Shown in pieces: positions 9,364 to 18,669 of a stretch of 64,000 nt of DNA. The notes below the pieces were generated by a model that was given only the letters and a program-made list of their open reading frames with translations, was not told where the DNA came from and did no database searches. This DNA is from Burkholderia sp. Bp9142 (GTDB lineage: Bacteria; Pseudomonadota; Gammaproteobacteria; Burkholderiales; Burkholderiaceae): assembly GCF_003853415.1 (NCBI RefSeq), contig NZ_QTPP01000028.1, forward strand, positions 1 through 64,000, read 5' to 3'. Every line of letters begins with the position of its first letter. The first letter of the stretch is position 1. A program made the position numbers and the translations under genes.

Positions 9364-10314
9364 ATGAGCACCAAAGTTTTTGTCGACGGCCAGGAAGGTA
9401 CGACCGGCCTCAAGATCTTCGAATACCTGTCGGCGCGCAACGACATCGAGATCCTGCGCATCGATGAAGCGAAGCGCAAGGACGTCGACGAGCGCCGCCG
9501 CCTGATCAACGCGTCGGACGTCACGTTCCTTTGCCTGCCGGACGTCGCGTCGCGCGAATCGGCATCGCTGGTCGAGAACCCGAACACGACGCTGATCGAC
9601 GCGAGCACCGCGTTCCGCACGAGCGCTGACTGGGCATATGGCCTGCCGGAACTGACCCGCGCGCAGCGCGAGAAGATTCGGACGTCGAAGCGCATCGCCG
9701 TGCCGGGCTGCCACGCATCGGCCTTCGTGCTCGCGATGCGTCCGCTGGTCGATGCCGGCATCGTCGCGCCGACCTTCGCCGCGCACAGCTACTCGATCAC
9801 CGGCTACAGCGGCGGCGGCAAGTCGATGATCGCCGAATACGAAAGCGCGGCGCCCGGCGGCAAGCTCGCGAGCCCGCGTCCGTATGCGCTCGCGCTGGCG
9901 CACAAGCACCTGCCCGAAATGGCCGCTCACACGGGCCTCGCGCACGCACCGATCTTCACGCCGATCGTCGGGCCGTTCCTGAAAGGCCTGGCCGTGACGA
10001 CCTACTTCTCGCCGGAACAGCTCGCGAAGCGCGCGACGCCGCAGGACGTGCAGCGCGTGTTCGCCGAGTACTACGCGGACGAACCGTTCGTGCGCGTCGC
10101 GCCGTTCAACGCGGATGCGAATCTCGACAGCGGCTTCTTCGACGTGCAGGCGAACAACGACACGAACCGTGTCGACCTGTTCGTGTTCGGCAACGAAGAA
10201 CGCTTCGTCACGGTCGCGCGCCTCGACAACCTGGGCAAGGGTGCATCGGGCGCCGCGATCCAGTGCATGAACCTCAACATCGGTGCCGCCGAGGATACGG
10301 GCCTCAAGCGCTGA
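9364..10314 (+). CDS. argC: N-acetyl-gamma-glutamyl-phosphate reductase, short (type 2) form
   Basis: A 316-aa NADPH-dependent reductase converting N-acetylglutamyl phosphate to the semialdehyde in arginine synthesis. It has the N-terminal dinucleotide-binding loop (FVDGQEGTTGLKI), the catalytic-Cys motif VPGCHAS near residue 118 and the GYSGGGKSM segment near 150. The length and GQEGTTG motif are those of the shorter ArgC class, distinct from the longer E. coli enzyme (about 334 aa). The start at 9364 follows AGCGAA. It is a single gene with a strong terminator; no other arg genes lie next to it. Confidence 0.92.
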   Translation: MSTKVFVDGQEGTTGLKIFEYLSARNDIEILRIDEAKRKDVDERRRLINASDVTFLCLPDVASRESASLVENPNTTLIDASTAFRTSADWAYGLPELTRAQREKIRTSKRIAVPGCHASAFVLAMRPLVDAGIVAPTFAAHSYSITGYSGGGKSMIAEYESAAPGGKLASPRPYALALAHKHLPEMAAHTGLAHAPIFTPIVGPFLKGLAVTTYFSPEQLAKRATPQDVQRVFAEYYADEPFVRVAPFNADANLDSGFFDVQANNDTNRVDLFVFGNEERFVTVARLDNLGKGASGAAIQCMNLNIGAAEDTGLKR

Positions 10315-10333
10315 TCCCGCTTGCACGCGATGC

Positions 10334-10358
10334 AAAGCCGGCCGCTGGCCGGCTTTTT
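10334..10358 (+). terminator. Intrinsic terminator of argC
   Basis: Perfect 10-bp stem AAAGCCGGCC / GGCCGGCTTT closing a 3-base loop, followed by T-rich sequence. Confidence 0.9.
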
Positions 10359-10743
10359 ATTTATCCGTATCAGGCAATATATAAAATCCGGACAGCGCAT
10401 TTACAAATATTTACAAGCTTTCCATTGCGCGATTACCGGGGAATTAATTTCGTACCGGCTTTCTCCAGTCAATCCCGAATAGGGATAAACCGGATACCCT
10501 CGCTTTAAACACTGCCGTTATACGCGGGAAGGCTCCGGGAGCCGTCCGTGCGTGGCATCCGCCCCACTTCGGCAGCACTCCACCGCCCTCCGCGCGTTTT
10601 AATTCTTACTGAAATCCCCAGTCTGCAAGGATTCGTGACGCCCCTTTTGTTTCAATCGCCTTTTTTAGACGAGTTCATCAATTGACAGCAAAAATCCGGG
10701 CAGCGACATTAGCTCGCACAATTAAACGACTGGAGACAGCGGC
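10359..10743. promoter_or_regulatory. AT-rich control region upstream of the DUF2957 genes
   Basis: No gene is visible in these 385 bases. The stretch is clearly more AT-rich than its surroundings, with ATATATAAAA and repeated TTTACAAATATTTACAA around 10375-10415, and a TTGACA box at 10682-10687. It ends with a GGAG site seven bases or so before the ATG at 10744. It is likely the promoter and leader of the DUF2957-DUF2957-ompW cluster. Confidence 0.45.
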
Positions 10744-12177
10744 ATGTCGCACGCCTTATCGAAGGGGGTGGCAACGGCCTTTGCCATCGCACCTTTCCTG
10801 ATTGCCTGTGGTGGAGGGGACGGCGGCACGCCCGCGCCGATCGACGCCCCCCAATGTTCCGGATCGAGCTGCGGCACGCAAGGGCCGCCGCCGTCGCAGC
10901 CCGTCAACGGCGCGCTGTGCCCGGCCGATGCCGACATCGTGAAGAGCACGTACCTCGGCGGCGCCGGTAGCGGCGAGATCGTCAGCGTCAACATCGACGC
11001 GGTAGCGATGACGTACACGCTCAAGTGGCTCGAATCGCCGATTCCGCTCGCGACCGGCACGGTCACGCCGACCCGCGCCGGCACCACGATCACCGGCAAG
11101 GTCATTCATCCGCCGACCGGCACGCTGCCGACCGCGGAACAGACGCGCTGCGCCTTCGTCCTCACGCCGGGTTCGGGCGCCGCACCGAACGGCTCGACCT
11201 ATTCGACGGCCGCCGACTTCAACCATGCGAACCCGCCGATGCTGCTGGTCGGCATGGGTGTCGCGGGCGGCGGCATCCCCGGTGCGACGGTGCAGTACGA
11301 CGGGCTGACGATCACCGTCGCCGGCGTCCCGCTCTACAAGAACGTCGGCCAGGTGCCGAACCGCCACTTCGACTTCTATCCGTTCCTCGGCTTCGCGAAC
11401 ACGACGACCGACCTCACGAAGCTGCCGGGCACCTACAACGCGCTGCTCTATCACCTCGTGCCGTCAGGCAACTACGCGACGAAGGGCACGAATTCGAGCG
11501 AGACGTTCGATGCGAACGGCGCGTGCACGTCGACGGCGTCGGGCGGCTGCCTGACGACCGGCGATCCGTGGACCGTCAACACCGCGAACGGCGGCTACCT
11601 CGACAGCACGAAGGCACCGCAGATCCTGCCGCAGACGCAACTGCCGCTGATCGGCGCGACCGGCAAGTCGGCGACCGCGCACATGGTGATCGGCCAGCTC
11701 AACGGCGCGACCGTGCCGGTGGTGGTCCGCACGGGCTACGTGTATCTGGGCACGGACCTGGCGCTGCATACCGACGCGAAGGTCGACGACGAGTCGGGCA
11801 TCGCGGTGCTCGGCGCGGCGAGCGCGATCCAGTCGGGCGCGATCGACGGCGGCTACGCGGGCGCGGACTCGAACTTCAAGTACACGGCCGCACTGATCCG
11901 CGGCAGCAACGCGTCGTTCATCAACCCGACCACGCAGGCTGAAGAAGACGGCTTCACGCTCGACTACGGCCAGGGCACGCCGGGCCTGCTGAACACGACG
12001 ACGACGCCGGCGAGCGGTGCGACCTACCCGTCCGCATCGGGCGTGGTGATCGCGACGGGCGGCCTGTACGCGGCGCTGATCCAGGGCACGGTGAACGGCG
12101 GCGTCACGTCGACGTCGGCGAACTCGAGCACGTCGTCGACGCCGTACTTCGGCGTGGGCGCGCAGATCAGCAAGTAA
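10744..12177 (+). CDS. DUF2957 domain lipoprotein, first of two tandem paralogues
   Basis: A 477-aa predicted lipoprotein. The N-terminus has a signal peptide ending in the lipobox LIAC (Cys about residue 22), followed by a Gly-rich linker, so it should be anchored in the outer membrane. The body matches the Burkholderia-type DUF2957 family, with GGAGSGE and TGTVTPTRAGT segments that recur in the next gene. The family has no established function. Residues after the lipobox are rich in Thr, Ser, Gly and Asn, typical of beta-rich surface or periplasmic proteins. It lies 155 bases before its paralogue and precedes an OmpW-like gene, suggesting one envelope-related transcription unit. Confidence 0.8.
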   Translation: MSHALSKGVATAFAIAPFLIACGGGDGGTPAPIDAPQCSGSSCGTQGPPPSQPVNGALCPADADIVKSTYLGGAGSGEIVSVNIDAVAMTYTLKWLESPIPLATGTVTPTRAGTTITGKVIHPPTGTLPTAEQTRCAFVLTPGSGAAPNGSTYSTAADFNHANPPMLLVGMGVAGGGIPGATVQYDGLTITVAGVPLYKNVGQVPNRHFDFYPFLGFANTTTDLTKLPGTYNALLYHLVPSGNYATKGTNSSETFDANGACTSTASGGCLTTGDPWTVNTANGGYLDSTKAPQILPQTQLPLIGATGKSATAHMVIGQLNGATVPVVVRTGYVYLGTDLALHTDAKVDDESGIAVLGAASAIQSGAIDGGYAGADSNFKYTAALIRGSNASFINPTTQAEEDGFTLDYGQGTPGLLNTTTTPASGATYPSASGVVIATGGLYAALIQGTVNGGVTSTSANSSTSSTPYFGVGAQISK

Positions 12178-12332
12178 CGATCGGGGACGCGGCGGCGGGC
12201 GGTGCGCCGCCGCGGGATGCAGGGAAGGCACGAAACGACGGCGTCCGGCACGACGCGGGCAGCACGAGCACAAGCAACAGAAGCGGCCGACAGGGAGCCG
12301 GCCGCCCGACAAGACAAATCTGGAGGAGCAAC

Positions 12333-13574
12333 ATGAAGCGCAACCTCATTCTGGCGGCGGCCCTTGCCGCCCCCCTTCTTTCCGCATGCGGCGGCGGCAG
12401 CGACAATCCGCCCCCGCTCGTCGAAGACCGGCTGTGCCCGGCGTCGCTCGACTACAGCACCGTATACACGGGCGGCGCCGGCAGCGGCGAACTGGCCAAG
12501 GTCCAGCTGGACACGACCAAGATGACCTGGCAGGTCACCTATGTCGAATCGCCGGTTCCGCAAAAGACGGGCACCGTCACGCCGACCCGCGCGGGCACCG
12601 TCGACAGCGGCACGCTCACGCAGGAAACGCTGCTGCCGACCAACAAGCTCAACCAGTGCGCGTTCCGGCTGAACGGCGCGAGCCTGGATGCGTCGCGTCC
12701 GGCGCGCATCTTCGTCGGCTTCGGCGTCGCGGGCGGCACGATTCCCGGCAAGGAGATCCAGTTCGACGGCGTGCTCGGCCAGGCCGCGGTGCCCGACACG
12801 AAATTCCCGTACTACCCGTTCATCGGCTTCTCGTCGATCGAAACCGACATCACGAAGGTCGCGGGCACGTACAGCCACGTCGGCTTCGGCGAAGTGCCGT
12901 CGCAAAAATTCGCGCCGGCATCGATCGATGCCAAGGTGACGATCAACGCGGACGGCACGTGGATCAAGTGCGACTCGACCGGTCAGTTCGCCGGCGGCGC
13001 GTGCGCGCAGCAGGGCACGAACTTCGTGCAGTCGGCCGACGGCAGCGGTGCGTTCCAGTCGAACAACTACGCGAGCCAGCTGAAGCCGACGCTGTCGGCG
13101 ACGCCACAGGGCAAGGGCTTCATGATCGTCGGCAAGCTGCGCAACCAGCTGGTGCCGATCCTCGTGCGCACCGGTGTCGCGAACCCGAACCCGACGCCAG
13201 ACAGCAACGGCGTGCCGGGCCTGACCGCCGACGACGAGTCGAGCATCTCGATCCTTTCGCCGCAGACGGCGGTCACGGTCGGTTCGCAGAACGGCGAGTA
13301 CATCGGCGTCGACAGCGAGTTCAATTACCGGACCACCGCGCTGATCAACAACCAGGCGACGCTGCTCGATCCGTTCCAGCCGTCGCAGGCGTCGCTCACG
13401 AGAGTCCTCGATCTCGACTACACGCAGAAGGTGCCGGGCACGGTCACGACGATCCACACGGGTTCGGGCAGCACGTCGCCGACCGGCAAGTTCATCTTCA
13501 CGGGCGGCGTGTTCGGGTTCCTCGACAACGCCGGATCGACGCCGTATTTCACGATCGGCGCATTCGTCCAGTAA
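12333..13574 (+). CDS. DUF2957 domain lipoprotein, second tandem paralogue
   Basis: A 413-aa paralogue of the preceding gene, sharing the lipobox pattern (LLSACGGG, Cys about residue 19), the GGAGSGE motif and the identical TGTVTPTRAGT segment, but about 60 residues shorter. GGAGGAG precedes the ATG at 12333. Only 18 bases separate its stop from the OmpW-like start, so these two genes are probably cotranscribed. Function is unknown; association with an outer membrane porin suggests a cell-envelope role, which is inference from context. Confidence 0.8.
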   Translation: MKRNLILAAALAAPLLSACGGGSDNPPPLVEDRLCPASLDYSTVYTGGAGSGELAKVQLDTTKMTWQVTYVESPVPQKTGTVTPTRAGTVDSGTLTQETLLPTNKLNQCAFRLNGASLDASRPARIFVGFGVAGGTIPGKEIQFDGVLGQAAVPDTKFPYYPFIGFSSIETDITKVAGTYSHVGFGEVPSQKFAPASIDAKVTINADGTWIKCDSTGQFAGGACAQQGTNFVQSADGSGAFQSNNYASQLKPTLSATPQGKGFMIVGKLRNQLVPILVRTGVANPNPTPDSNGVPGLTADDESSISILSPQTAVTVGSQNGEYIGVDSEFNYRTTALINNQATLLDPFQPSQASLTRVLDLDYTQKVPGTVTTIHTGSGSTSPTGKFIFTGGVFGFLDNAGSTPYFTIGAFVQ

Positions 13575-13592
13575 GCGGAGGGGGAAGCCGTG

Positions 13593-14426
13593 ATGAAGAA
13601 AACCCTTCTCTGCGCGGCGGCCGGCGCCGCCGCCCTGGCGCCGCTCGCGGCGCACGCGCAGAGCGCCGGCAGCAACGTCGTCACGCTGGGCTGGTTCCAC
13701 GTGATGCCGCAGCAAAGCAGCACGCCGATGACGACCAACGTCGCGCCGACGCCGATCAATACGCCGCTGCGGCTGCCGCCGTCGTTCACGTCGCCGGGCA
13801 CCGGGCTGCGTACGAGCGGCGCCGATACCGTCGGCCTGACGGTCAGCCACTTCCTGACCGACCACATCGCGGTCACGTCGGTGGCCGGCGTGCCGCCGGT
13901 GTTCAAGGTGTCGGGCCAGGGCACGATCAAGCCGCCAGGACCTGCCGGCGCGCTCGGCACGCAGAACATCGGGCTCGCGTCGGTGAACCCGATCGTGAAG
14001 AGCGTGCGGCAGTGGAGCCCGGCGGTCCTGCTGCAGTACTACTTCGGGCAGGCGACCGCGAAGTTCCGGCCGTTCCTCGGCCTCGGCGTGTCGTACAACT
14101 GGTTCAGCGACCTGCAGCTCAACACGAACTTCATCAAGCAGACGCAGGACAACCTCGGCGCGATTCTCGCGGCGGGCGCGGGCAAGCCGGGTACGACATC
14201 GGTGGAGGCGAAGGCGTCGTCGTCATGGCAGCCGGTGTTCAACGCGGGCCTGCAGTACAACATGACCGAGCATTTCGGGCTGATCGCGTCGGTGACCTAC
14301 ATCCCGCTGAAGACGACGTCGACGGTGACGATCAAGGCGGCCGACGGCACGGTGCTCTCCGAGTCGAAATCGGACCTGAAGGCCGACCCGATCATCAGCT
14401 ACGTCGGGATGACCTACAAGTTCTGA
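13593..14426 (+). CDS. OmpW family outer membrane beta-barrel protein
   Basis: A 277-aa outer membrane protein with a cleavable signal peptide (MKKTLLCAAAG...AHA, cleavage about residue 22) and a C-terminal phenylalanine (YVGMTYKF), the hallmark of beta-barrel insertion. The internal PFLGLGVSYNWFSD segment and the periodic alternating hydrophobic strands match OmpW/AlkL proteins, eight-stranded barrels that admit small hydrophobic molecules. It is longer than E. coli OmpW (about 212 aa) through an extended N-terminal loop region rich in Thr and Pro. An in-frame GTG lies one codon upstream (13590), but GGAGGGGGAAG is best spaced for the ATG at 13593. Confidence 0.85.
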   Translation: MKKTLLCAAAGAAALAPLAAHAQSAGSNVVTLGWFHVMPQQSSTPMTTNVAPTPINTPLRLPPSFTSPGTGLRTSGADTVGLTVSHFLTDHIAVTSVAGVPPVFKVSGQGTIKPPGPAGALGTQNIGLASVNPIVKSVRQWSPAVLLQYYFGQATAKFRPFLGLGVSYNWFSDLQLNTNFIKQTQDNLGAILAAGAGKPGTTSVEAKASSSWQPVFNAGLQYNMTEHFGLIASVTYIPLKTTSTVTIKAADGTVLSESKSDLKADPIISYVGMTYKF

Positions 14427-14482
14427 CGCCGGCAACGGGAACGGACGAAGGACGAATGGATGGCCCGCGGCAAAATCGCGGG

Positions 14483-14510
14483 CAAAAAAAGCCCGCCTAA
14501 GAGGCGGGCT
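14483..14510 (-). terminator. Intrinsic terminator reading leftwards
   Basis: GCCCGCCT / AGGCGGGC perfect 8-bp stem with a 3-base loop; the A run precedes it on the plus strand, so the T run is on the minus strand. It fits the end of the LysR transcript about 120 bases downstream of that gene. Confidence 0.8.
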
Positions 14511-14628
14511 GAATCCATATCAGAGGAGACATGGAGGAGACAGGTGTAACTATAGCGAATCGATTTCCGCATTGCAACATTTCCATAGAGAAAATCAGGA
14601 TTTTCCCTCGAATGCGCACTCTAGATCG

Positions 14629-15549
14629 CTAGTTCGATTCCGACCCCTTGCCATTCTCCCGGTCGAGCACCGCTCCCAGCGCATCGCGCAGCAGCGCGAC
14701 CGGCCGCGTCAGGCGGCCCGGCAGCGCGCCGTGCACGATCCAGACGTTGATCCGCGTCTCCAGCCCCGCCGTTTCCACCACCCGCAGCGCATCGCGATGC
14801 GCGCTGCGCGCCAGCGCGTTCGGCGACGCGATGCCGATGCCGGCGCCGCGCGCGACGAGCGACAGCTGCAACTCCGAGCCGAACGCCTCGACCGCGACGT
14901 CGAACGGCAGCCCGGCCGCGCCAAGCGCACGGCTCAGCGCCGAACGCATCCCGCAGCCGTCCTGGCTCAGCACCCACGGGAAACCGGACAGCACGTCGAG
15001 CGACAGCGGGCCGTCCGGCAGCGGGAAATCGCGCGCGGCGACGAGCACCGTCGGCTGCATGCCGAGCAGCGTGGCCGTCAGCGTGTCGGGCAGCGCCGCG
15101 CTGGCCGGCACCATCACCGTCGCGACATCGAGCGTGCCGCGCTCGATGCCCTGCACGAGCGCCGGCGACCAGCCGGCCGTCACGCGCAGCGTCAGCCGCG
15201 GAAACGCGTCGCGCAGCCGGTCGATCGGCCGCTCGAGCGCCAGCTCGGACAGGAACGGCGGCACGCCGATGCGCAGTTCGCCCGACGGCTCGCTGTCCGG
15301 TGCGCCCGCCGCCATCAATTCGTCGACCGCGCCCAGCACATTGCGCGCGAGCGCATAGACGTCACGACCGGCGGCGGTCGGCTTCAGCGGCTTGCTCTGA
15401 CGCTCGAGCAGCGGCATGCCCAGCAGCGTTTCGAGGTGCTGCACGCGCCGGGTGAGGCCCGGCTGCGTCAGATGAAGCTTCGCGGCGGCGGCGACCATCG
15501 ACCCGCTGTCGACTACCGCGACGAACGCCTGGAGATCACGCGTATTCAA
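14629..15549 (-). CDS. LysR family transcriptional regulator
   Basis: A 306-aa one-component regulator. The N-terminal winged helix-turn-helix is clear (DLQAFVAVVDSGSM, then LHLTQPGLTRRVQHLE around residues 25-40) and is followed by a periplasmic-binding-protein-like effector domain. It is divergent from the MFS permease starting at 15646, with a 96-base intergenic region containing TCATGTTAGACATATTTCAAT. This is the classic arrangement for a LysR protein controlling the neighbouring transporter. The effector is unknown. Confidence 0.9.
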   Translation of the reverse strand: MNTRDLQAFVAVVDSGSMVAAAAKLHLTQPGLTRRVQHLETLLGMPLLERQSKPLKPTAAGRDVYALARNVLGAVDELMAAGAPDSEPSGELRIGVPPFLSELALERPIDRLRDAFPRLTLRVTAGWSPALVQGIERGTLDVATVMVPASAALPDTLTATLLGMQPTVLVAARDFPLPDGPLSLDVLSGFPWVLSQDGCGMRSALSRALGAAGLPFDVAVEAFGSELQLSLVARGAGIGIASPNALARSAHRDALRVVETAGLETRINVWIVHGALPGRLTRPVALLRDALGAVLDRENGKGSESN

Positions 15550-15645
15550 AGCAAACTCGCATAATCATGTTAGACATATTTCAATTGTGGCATAAACACC
15601 CGCCGCCTACGATGGAGATTCCTTCGCTCGACTCCCTGGCTTCCG

Positions 15646-16923
15646 ATGAACTGCCCTGCCGACTCCTGCCCCGCCGCCGGCCACCCCGCGCTCGGCACAC
15701 CGCCCGCACTGAGCGCGGGCATGACACTCTTCTTCGCCGCGACGGTCGGCGTGATCGTGATAGGCCTGTTTGCCGCGCAGCCGCTGACCGGCCCGATCAG
15801 CGCCGACCTGCGGCTGCCGCCCGGCCTCACGGGCCTCGTCGCGATGCTGCCGCAGCTCGGCTACGCGGCCGGCCTCGTGCTGCTGGTGCCGCTCGTCGAC
15901 CTGCTCGAGAACCGCCGCCTGATCGTCATGACGCTCGTCGCGTGCGCGGCCGCGCTCGCGCTGCCGGCATTCACGCGTTCCGGCACCGTCTTCCTGCTGG
16001 CGACGCTGGCCGCCGGCGCCGCGTCGAGCGTGATCCAGATGCTGGTGCCGATGGCCGCGTCGATGGCGCCCGAAGCGCAGCGCGGGCGCGCGGTCGGCAA
16101 CGTGATGAGCGGACTGATGCTCGGCATCCTGCTGTCGCGACCGCTCGCCAGCCTGATAGCCGGCACGGCCGGCTGGCGCGCGTTCTACGCGCTGGCCGCG
16201 CTCGCGAACGCGGCCAGCGCGGCGGTGCTCGCGCTGCGCTTGCCGCCGCGCGTGCCGTCGGCGACCGACGGCTATCGCGCGCTGCTGGCGTCGATGGGCC
16301 GCCTGCTGGCCGACGAACCGGTGCTGCGCCGGCATGCGCTGTCGGCCGCGCTCGCGATGGCCGCGTTCAGCGCGTTCTGGACCGCCGTCGGGCTGCGGCT
16401 CGCCCAGCCGCCGTTCGGCCTCGACCTGCACGGCATCGCGCTGTTCGCGTTCGCCGGCGCGAGCGGCGCGATCGTCACACCGCTGGCCGGCCGCGCCGGC
16501 GATCGCGGTCATGGCCCGGCCGCGCGGCGCATCGCGCACGTGACGATGCTCGCGGCACTCACCGTGCTCGGCATCGCCGGCGCCGGCTGGTTCGGCTTCG
16601 ATGCGCACGCGCATCGCGGCGTCGCGCTGGCGCTGCTGGCCGGCGGCGCGGCGTTGCTCGACGCGGGCGTGATCGTCGACCAGACGATCGGCCGCCGGGA
16701 AATCAACCTGCTGAACCCGGCCGCACGCGGGCGTCTGAACGGGCTGTTCGTCGGGCTGTTCTTCGTCGGCGGCGCACTCGGCGCGGCCCTCGCGGGCAGC
16801 GCGTGGGCGTGGGACGGGTGGCGCGCCGTGTGCGGCGTCGGCTTCGCGTTTGCGGGTGCGGCCGCCGCGTTCGGCGTGTCAGCCGGGCGCCGGAGGGGCG
16901 CCACCGCGTGGCCGCGCGCGTGA
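15646..16923 (+). CDS. MFS transporter (12-helix drug/solute permease)
   Basis: A 425-aa major facilitator protein of the inner membrane with about twelve hydrophobic helices and the loop 2-3 type motif degraded to PLVDLLENRRLIV near residue 84. A cytosolic Cys/Pro-rich N-terminus of about 25 residues precedes the first helix. It is closest in look to the YnfM/CynX-like or arabinose-efflux group of MFS exporters. It is divergent from a LysR regulator that probably controls it. The substrate cannot be read from sequence. A symmetrical hairpin follows, shared with the converging LysE gene. Confidence 0.85.
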   Translation: MNCPADSCPAAGHPALGTPPALSAGMTLFFAATVGVIVIGLFAAQPLTGPISADLRLPPGLTGLVAMLPQLGYAAGLVLLVPLVDLLENRRLIVMTLVACAAALALPAFTRSGTVFLLATLAAGAASSVIQMLVPMAASMAPEAQRGRAVGNVMSGLMLGILLSRPLASLIAGTAGWRAFYALAALANAASAAVLALRLPPRVPSATDGYRALLASMGRLLADEPVLRRHALSAALAMAAFSAFWTAVGLRLAQPPFGLDLHGIALFAFAGASGAIVTPLAGRAGDRGHGPAARRIAHVTMLAALTVLGIAGAGWFGFDAHAHRGVALALLAGGAALLDAGVIVDQTIGRREINLLNPAARGRLNGLFVGLFFVGGALGAALAGSAWAWDGWRAVCGVGFAFAGAAAAFGVSAGRRRGATAWPRA

Positions 16924-16942
16924 CGCGGGCCCGCATATGAGA

Positions 16943-16973
16943 ACGCCCCGCCCTCTGACGAGGTGCGGGGCGT
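16943..16973. terminator. Strong hairpin between convergent genes
   Basis: ACGCCCCGC / GCGGGGCGT stem continued by CCTC/GAGG, lying between the MFS gene (+) and the LysE gene (-). It has no long T run, so it may be a weak or Rho-assisted terminator. Confidence 0.5.
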
Positions 16974-16996
16974 CCGGCAGGCCGCGCGGGCCGAAC

Positions 16997-17632
16997 TCAG
17001 TGGCGAACCAGCGCCATCATCGCGCCGAAGCCGACGAAGATGCCGCCCGTCAGCCGGTTGAAGACCTTCGCGACGCTCTGGCTCTTCAGCGTCGCGCCGA
17101 TGCGCGTGCCAAACGACGCGTAGACGAGATACCAGCTGACCTCGATCACCGCGAACGTGACGACGAGGATGCCGAACTGCGGCAGCGTCGGCTCGGATGC
17201 ATTGATGAACTGCGGCAGCAACGCGGCCGCGAACAGGATCGCCTTCGGGTTGCTGCCCGCGACCAGGAAACCATTGCGGAACAGCGCCCAGCGCGATGCC
17301 GATGCGCCCTGCAAGACGGCATCGACGTCGGCGGCCGGCGCATCGTCGACGCGTGCGCGCCATGCCTTCACGCCGAGATAGATCAGGTAGGCCGCGCCCG
17401 CAAAGCGCAATGCATCGAACATCGCCGGCCAGGCCTCGAGGACCGCGCCGAGCCCCGCCGCGGACACCGCCAGCATCAGCACCAGCGCGCTCAGGCAGCC
17501 GGCCATCGTCGACGACGAGCGGCGCAGCCCGTGCCGCGCGCCGTGCGTCATCACGAGCAGCATGTTCGGTCCCGGAATCGCCGACACGACGAACACCGTC
17601 GCCACGAAAAGCCACCACGTATGCAGGTTCAT
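16997..17632 (-). CDS. LysE family translocator (RhtB-like amino acid exporter)
   Basis: A 211-aa inner membrane protein with about six hydrophobic segments. The N-terminus has the LysE/RhtB signature: a first helix, then AIPGPNMLLVMTHGARHGLR, with family members exporting amino acids such as lysine, threonine or homoserine lactones. The open frame continues upstream, but GGGGTGG lies at the right distance before the ATG at 17632 (MNLHTWW), and the upstream extension is polar and unlike the family. Substrate is unknown. It is separated by about 70 bases from the next minus-strand gene and could be cotranscribed with the dehydrogenase only in the reverse sense of order (the dehydrogenase is upstream). 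Confidence 0.88.
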   Translation of the reverse strand: MNLHTWWLFVATVFVVSAIPGPNMLLVMTHGARHGLRRSSSTMAGCLSALVLMLAVSAAGLGAVLEAWPAMFDALRFAGAAYLIYLGVKAWRARVDDAPAADVDAVLQGASASRWALFRNGFLVAGSNPKAILFAAALLPQFINASEPTLPQFGILVVTFAVIEVSWYLVYASFGTRIGATLKSQSVAKVFNRLTGGIFVGFGAMMALVRH

Positions 17633-17703
17633 GACCACCCCGGCCGAAAGAGAAACGAACTGCCGATTATGCCGCGTGCGTGGCGTTTCTGTCCCGCTCC
17701 GGC

Positions 17704-18573
17704 TCAACGGCCCGCGCGGCGCAGCGCGACTTCGCCGAGCACCGCGAAATCCTGTTCGCCGCCGCCGTGCGCGAGCGCGTCGAGCAGGCTGTCGCGCACG
17801 ACGCTCGCCACCGGCAGCGGCACCGACGCCGCGTCGCCGGCCTGCAGCGCGAGCCGCACGTCCTTCAGCCCGAGGCGCGCCTTGAATCGCGCGGGTTCGT
17901 AGCTGCGCTCGGCGATCATTCCGCCGTAGCCTTCGTAGACCGGCCCGGGGAACACGCTGTTCGTGATCACGTCGAGGAAATCGCGCATCGCGACGCCGTG
18001 CGCGCCGAGCAGCGCGGACGCCTCGCCGAGCGTCTCGATCGCCGACGCGAGCGTGAAGTTCGCCGCGATCTTCGCGACGTTCGCATGCTGCGGCAGCGAG
18101 CCGAACCGCCAGGTCTTCTGGCCGATCGCGTCGAACAGCGGCTGCACGCGGTCGATCGCCTCGGCCGGGCCGCCGGCCATGATCGTCAGGCGCGCGGCGG
18201 CCGCGACGTCCGGGCGCCCCATCACGGGTGCGGCGACATACTGGAGGCCGCGCGACGCGTGTGCATGCGCGAGCGATTCGGCGAGCGCGACCGACACCGT
18301 CGCCATGTTCACGTGGATCAGGCCGCGCGGCGCCTGCGCGAGCAGCGCATCGTCGAATACCTCGCGCGCGGCCGCATCGTCGGCGAGCATCGAGAACACG
18401 GCATCGCCGCGAAACGCGTCGGCCGGCGACGCGACGATCCGCGCGCCGAGCGCGGCGAGCGGCTCGGCACGCTCGCGCGACCGGTTCCAGACCCGCACCG
18501 CATGTCCCGCCTTCAGCAGGTTCGTCGCGATCGCCTGCCCCATTTCGCCCAGCCCGATAAATCCGAGATCCAT
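17704..18573 (-). CDS. NAD(P)-dependent 3-hydroxyisobutyrate/beta-hydroxyacid dehydrogenase family protein
   Basis: A 289-aa oxidoreductase of the 6-phosphogluconate/3-hydroxyisobutyrate dehydrogenase family. A Rossmann loop (GFIGLGEMGQAIATNLLKAG) sits at the very N-terminus. The substrate-binding segment VAAPVMGRPDVA is near residue 115, and the catalytic Lys motif NVAKIAANF is near residue 166-174. The RSRERAEPL segment after beta-2 suggests NADP preference. The open frame runs far upstream without stop, but only the ATG at 18573 gives the family N-terminus. The natural substrate is unresolved; candidates include glyoxylate/succinic semialdehyde reductases of the same family. Confidence 0.88.
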   Translation of the reverse strand: MDLGFIGLGEMGQAIATNLLKAGHAVRVWNRSRERAEPLAALGARIVASPADAFRGDAVFSMLADDAAAREVFDDALLAQAPRGLIHVNMATVSVALAESLAHAHASRGLQYVAAPVMGRPDVAAAARLTIMAGGPAEAIDRVQPLFDAIGQKTWRFGSLPQHANVAKIAANFTLASAIETLGEASALLGAHGVAMRDFLDVITNSVFPGPVYEGYGGMIAERSYEPARFKARLGLKDVRLALQAGDAASVPLPVASVVRDSLLDALAHGGGEQDFAVLGEVALRRAGR

Positions 18574-18669
18574 TGCCTGCTCCTTCGCCCAGTGAAGCGG
18601 GGAGTTAAACACAGTTGCCGGCCGTCTGCAGCGCCTGCCTTCGGCCGTGCGCGGTGCGATACTGCACGG

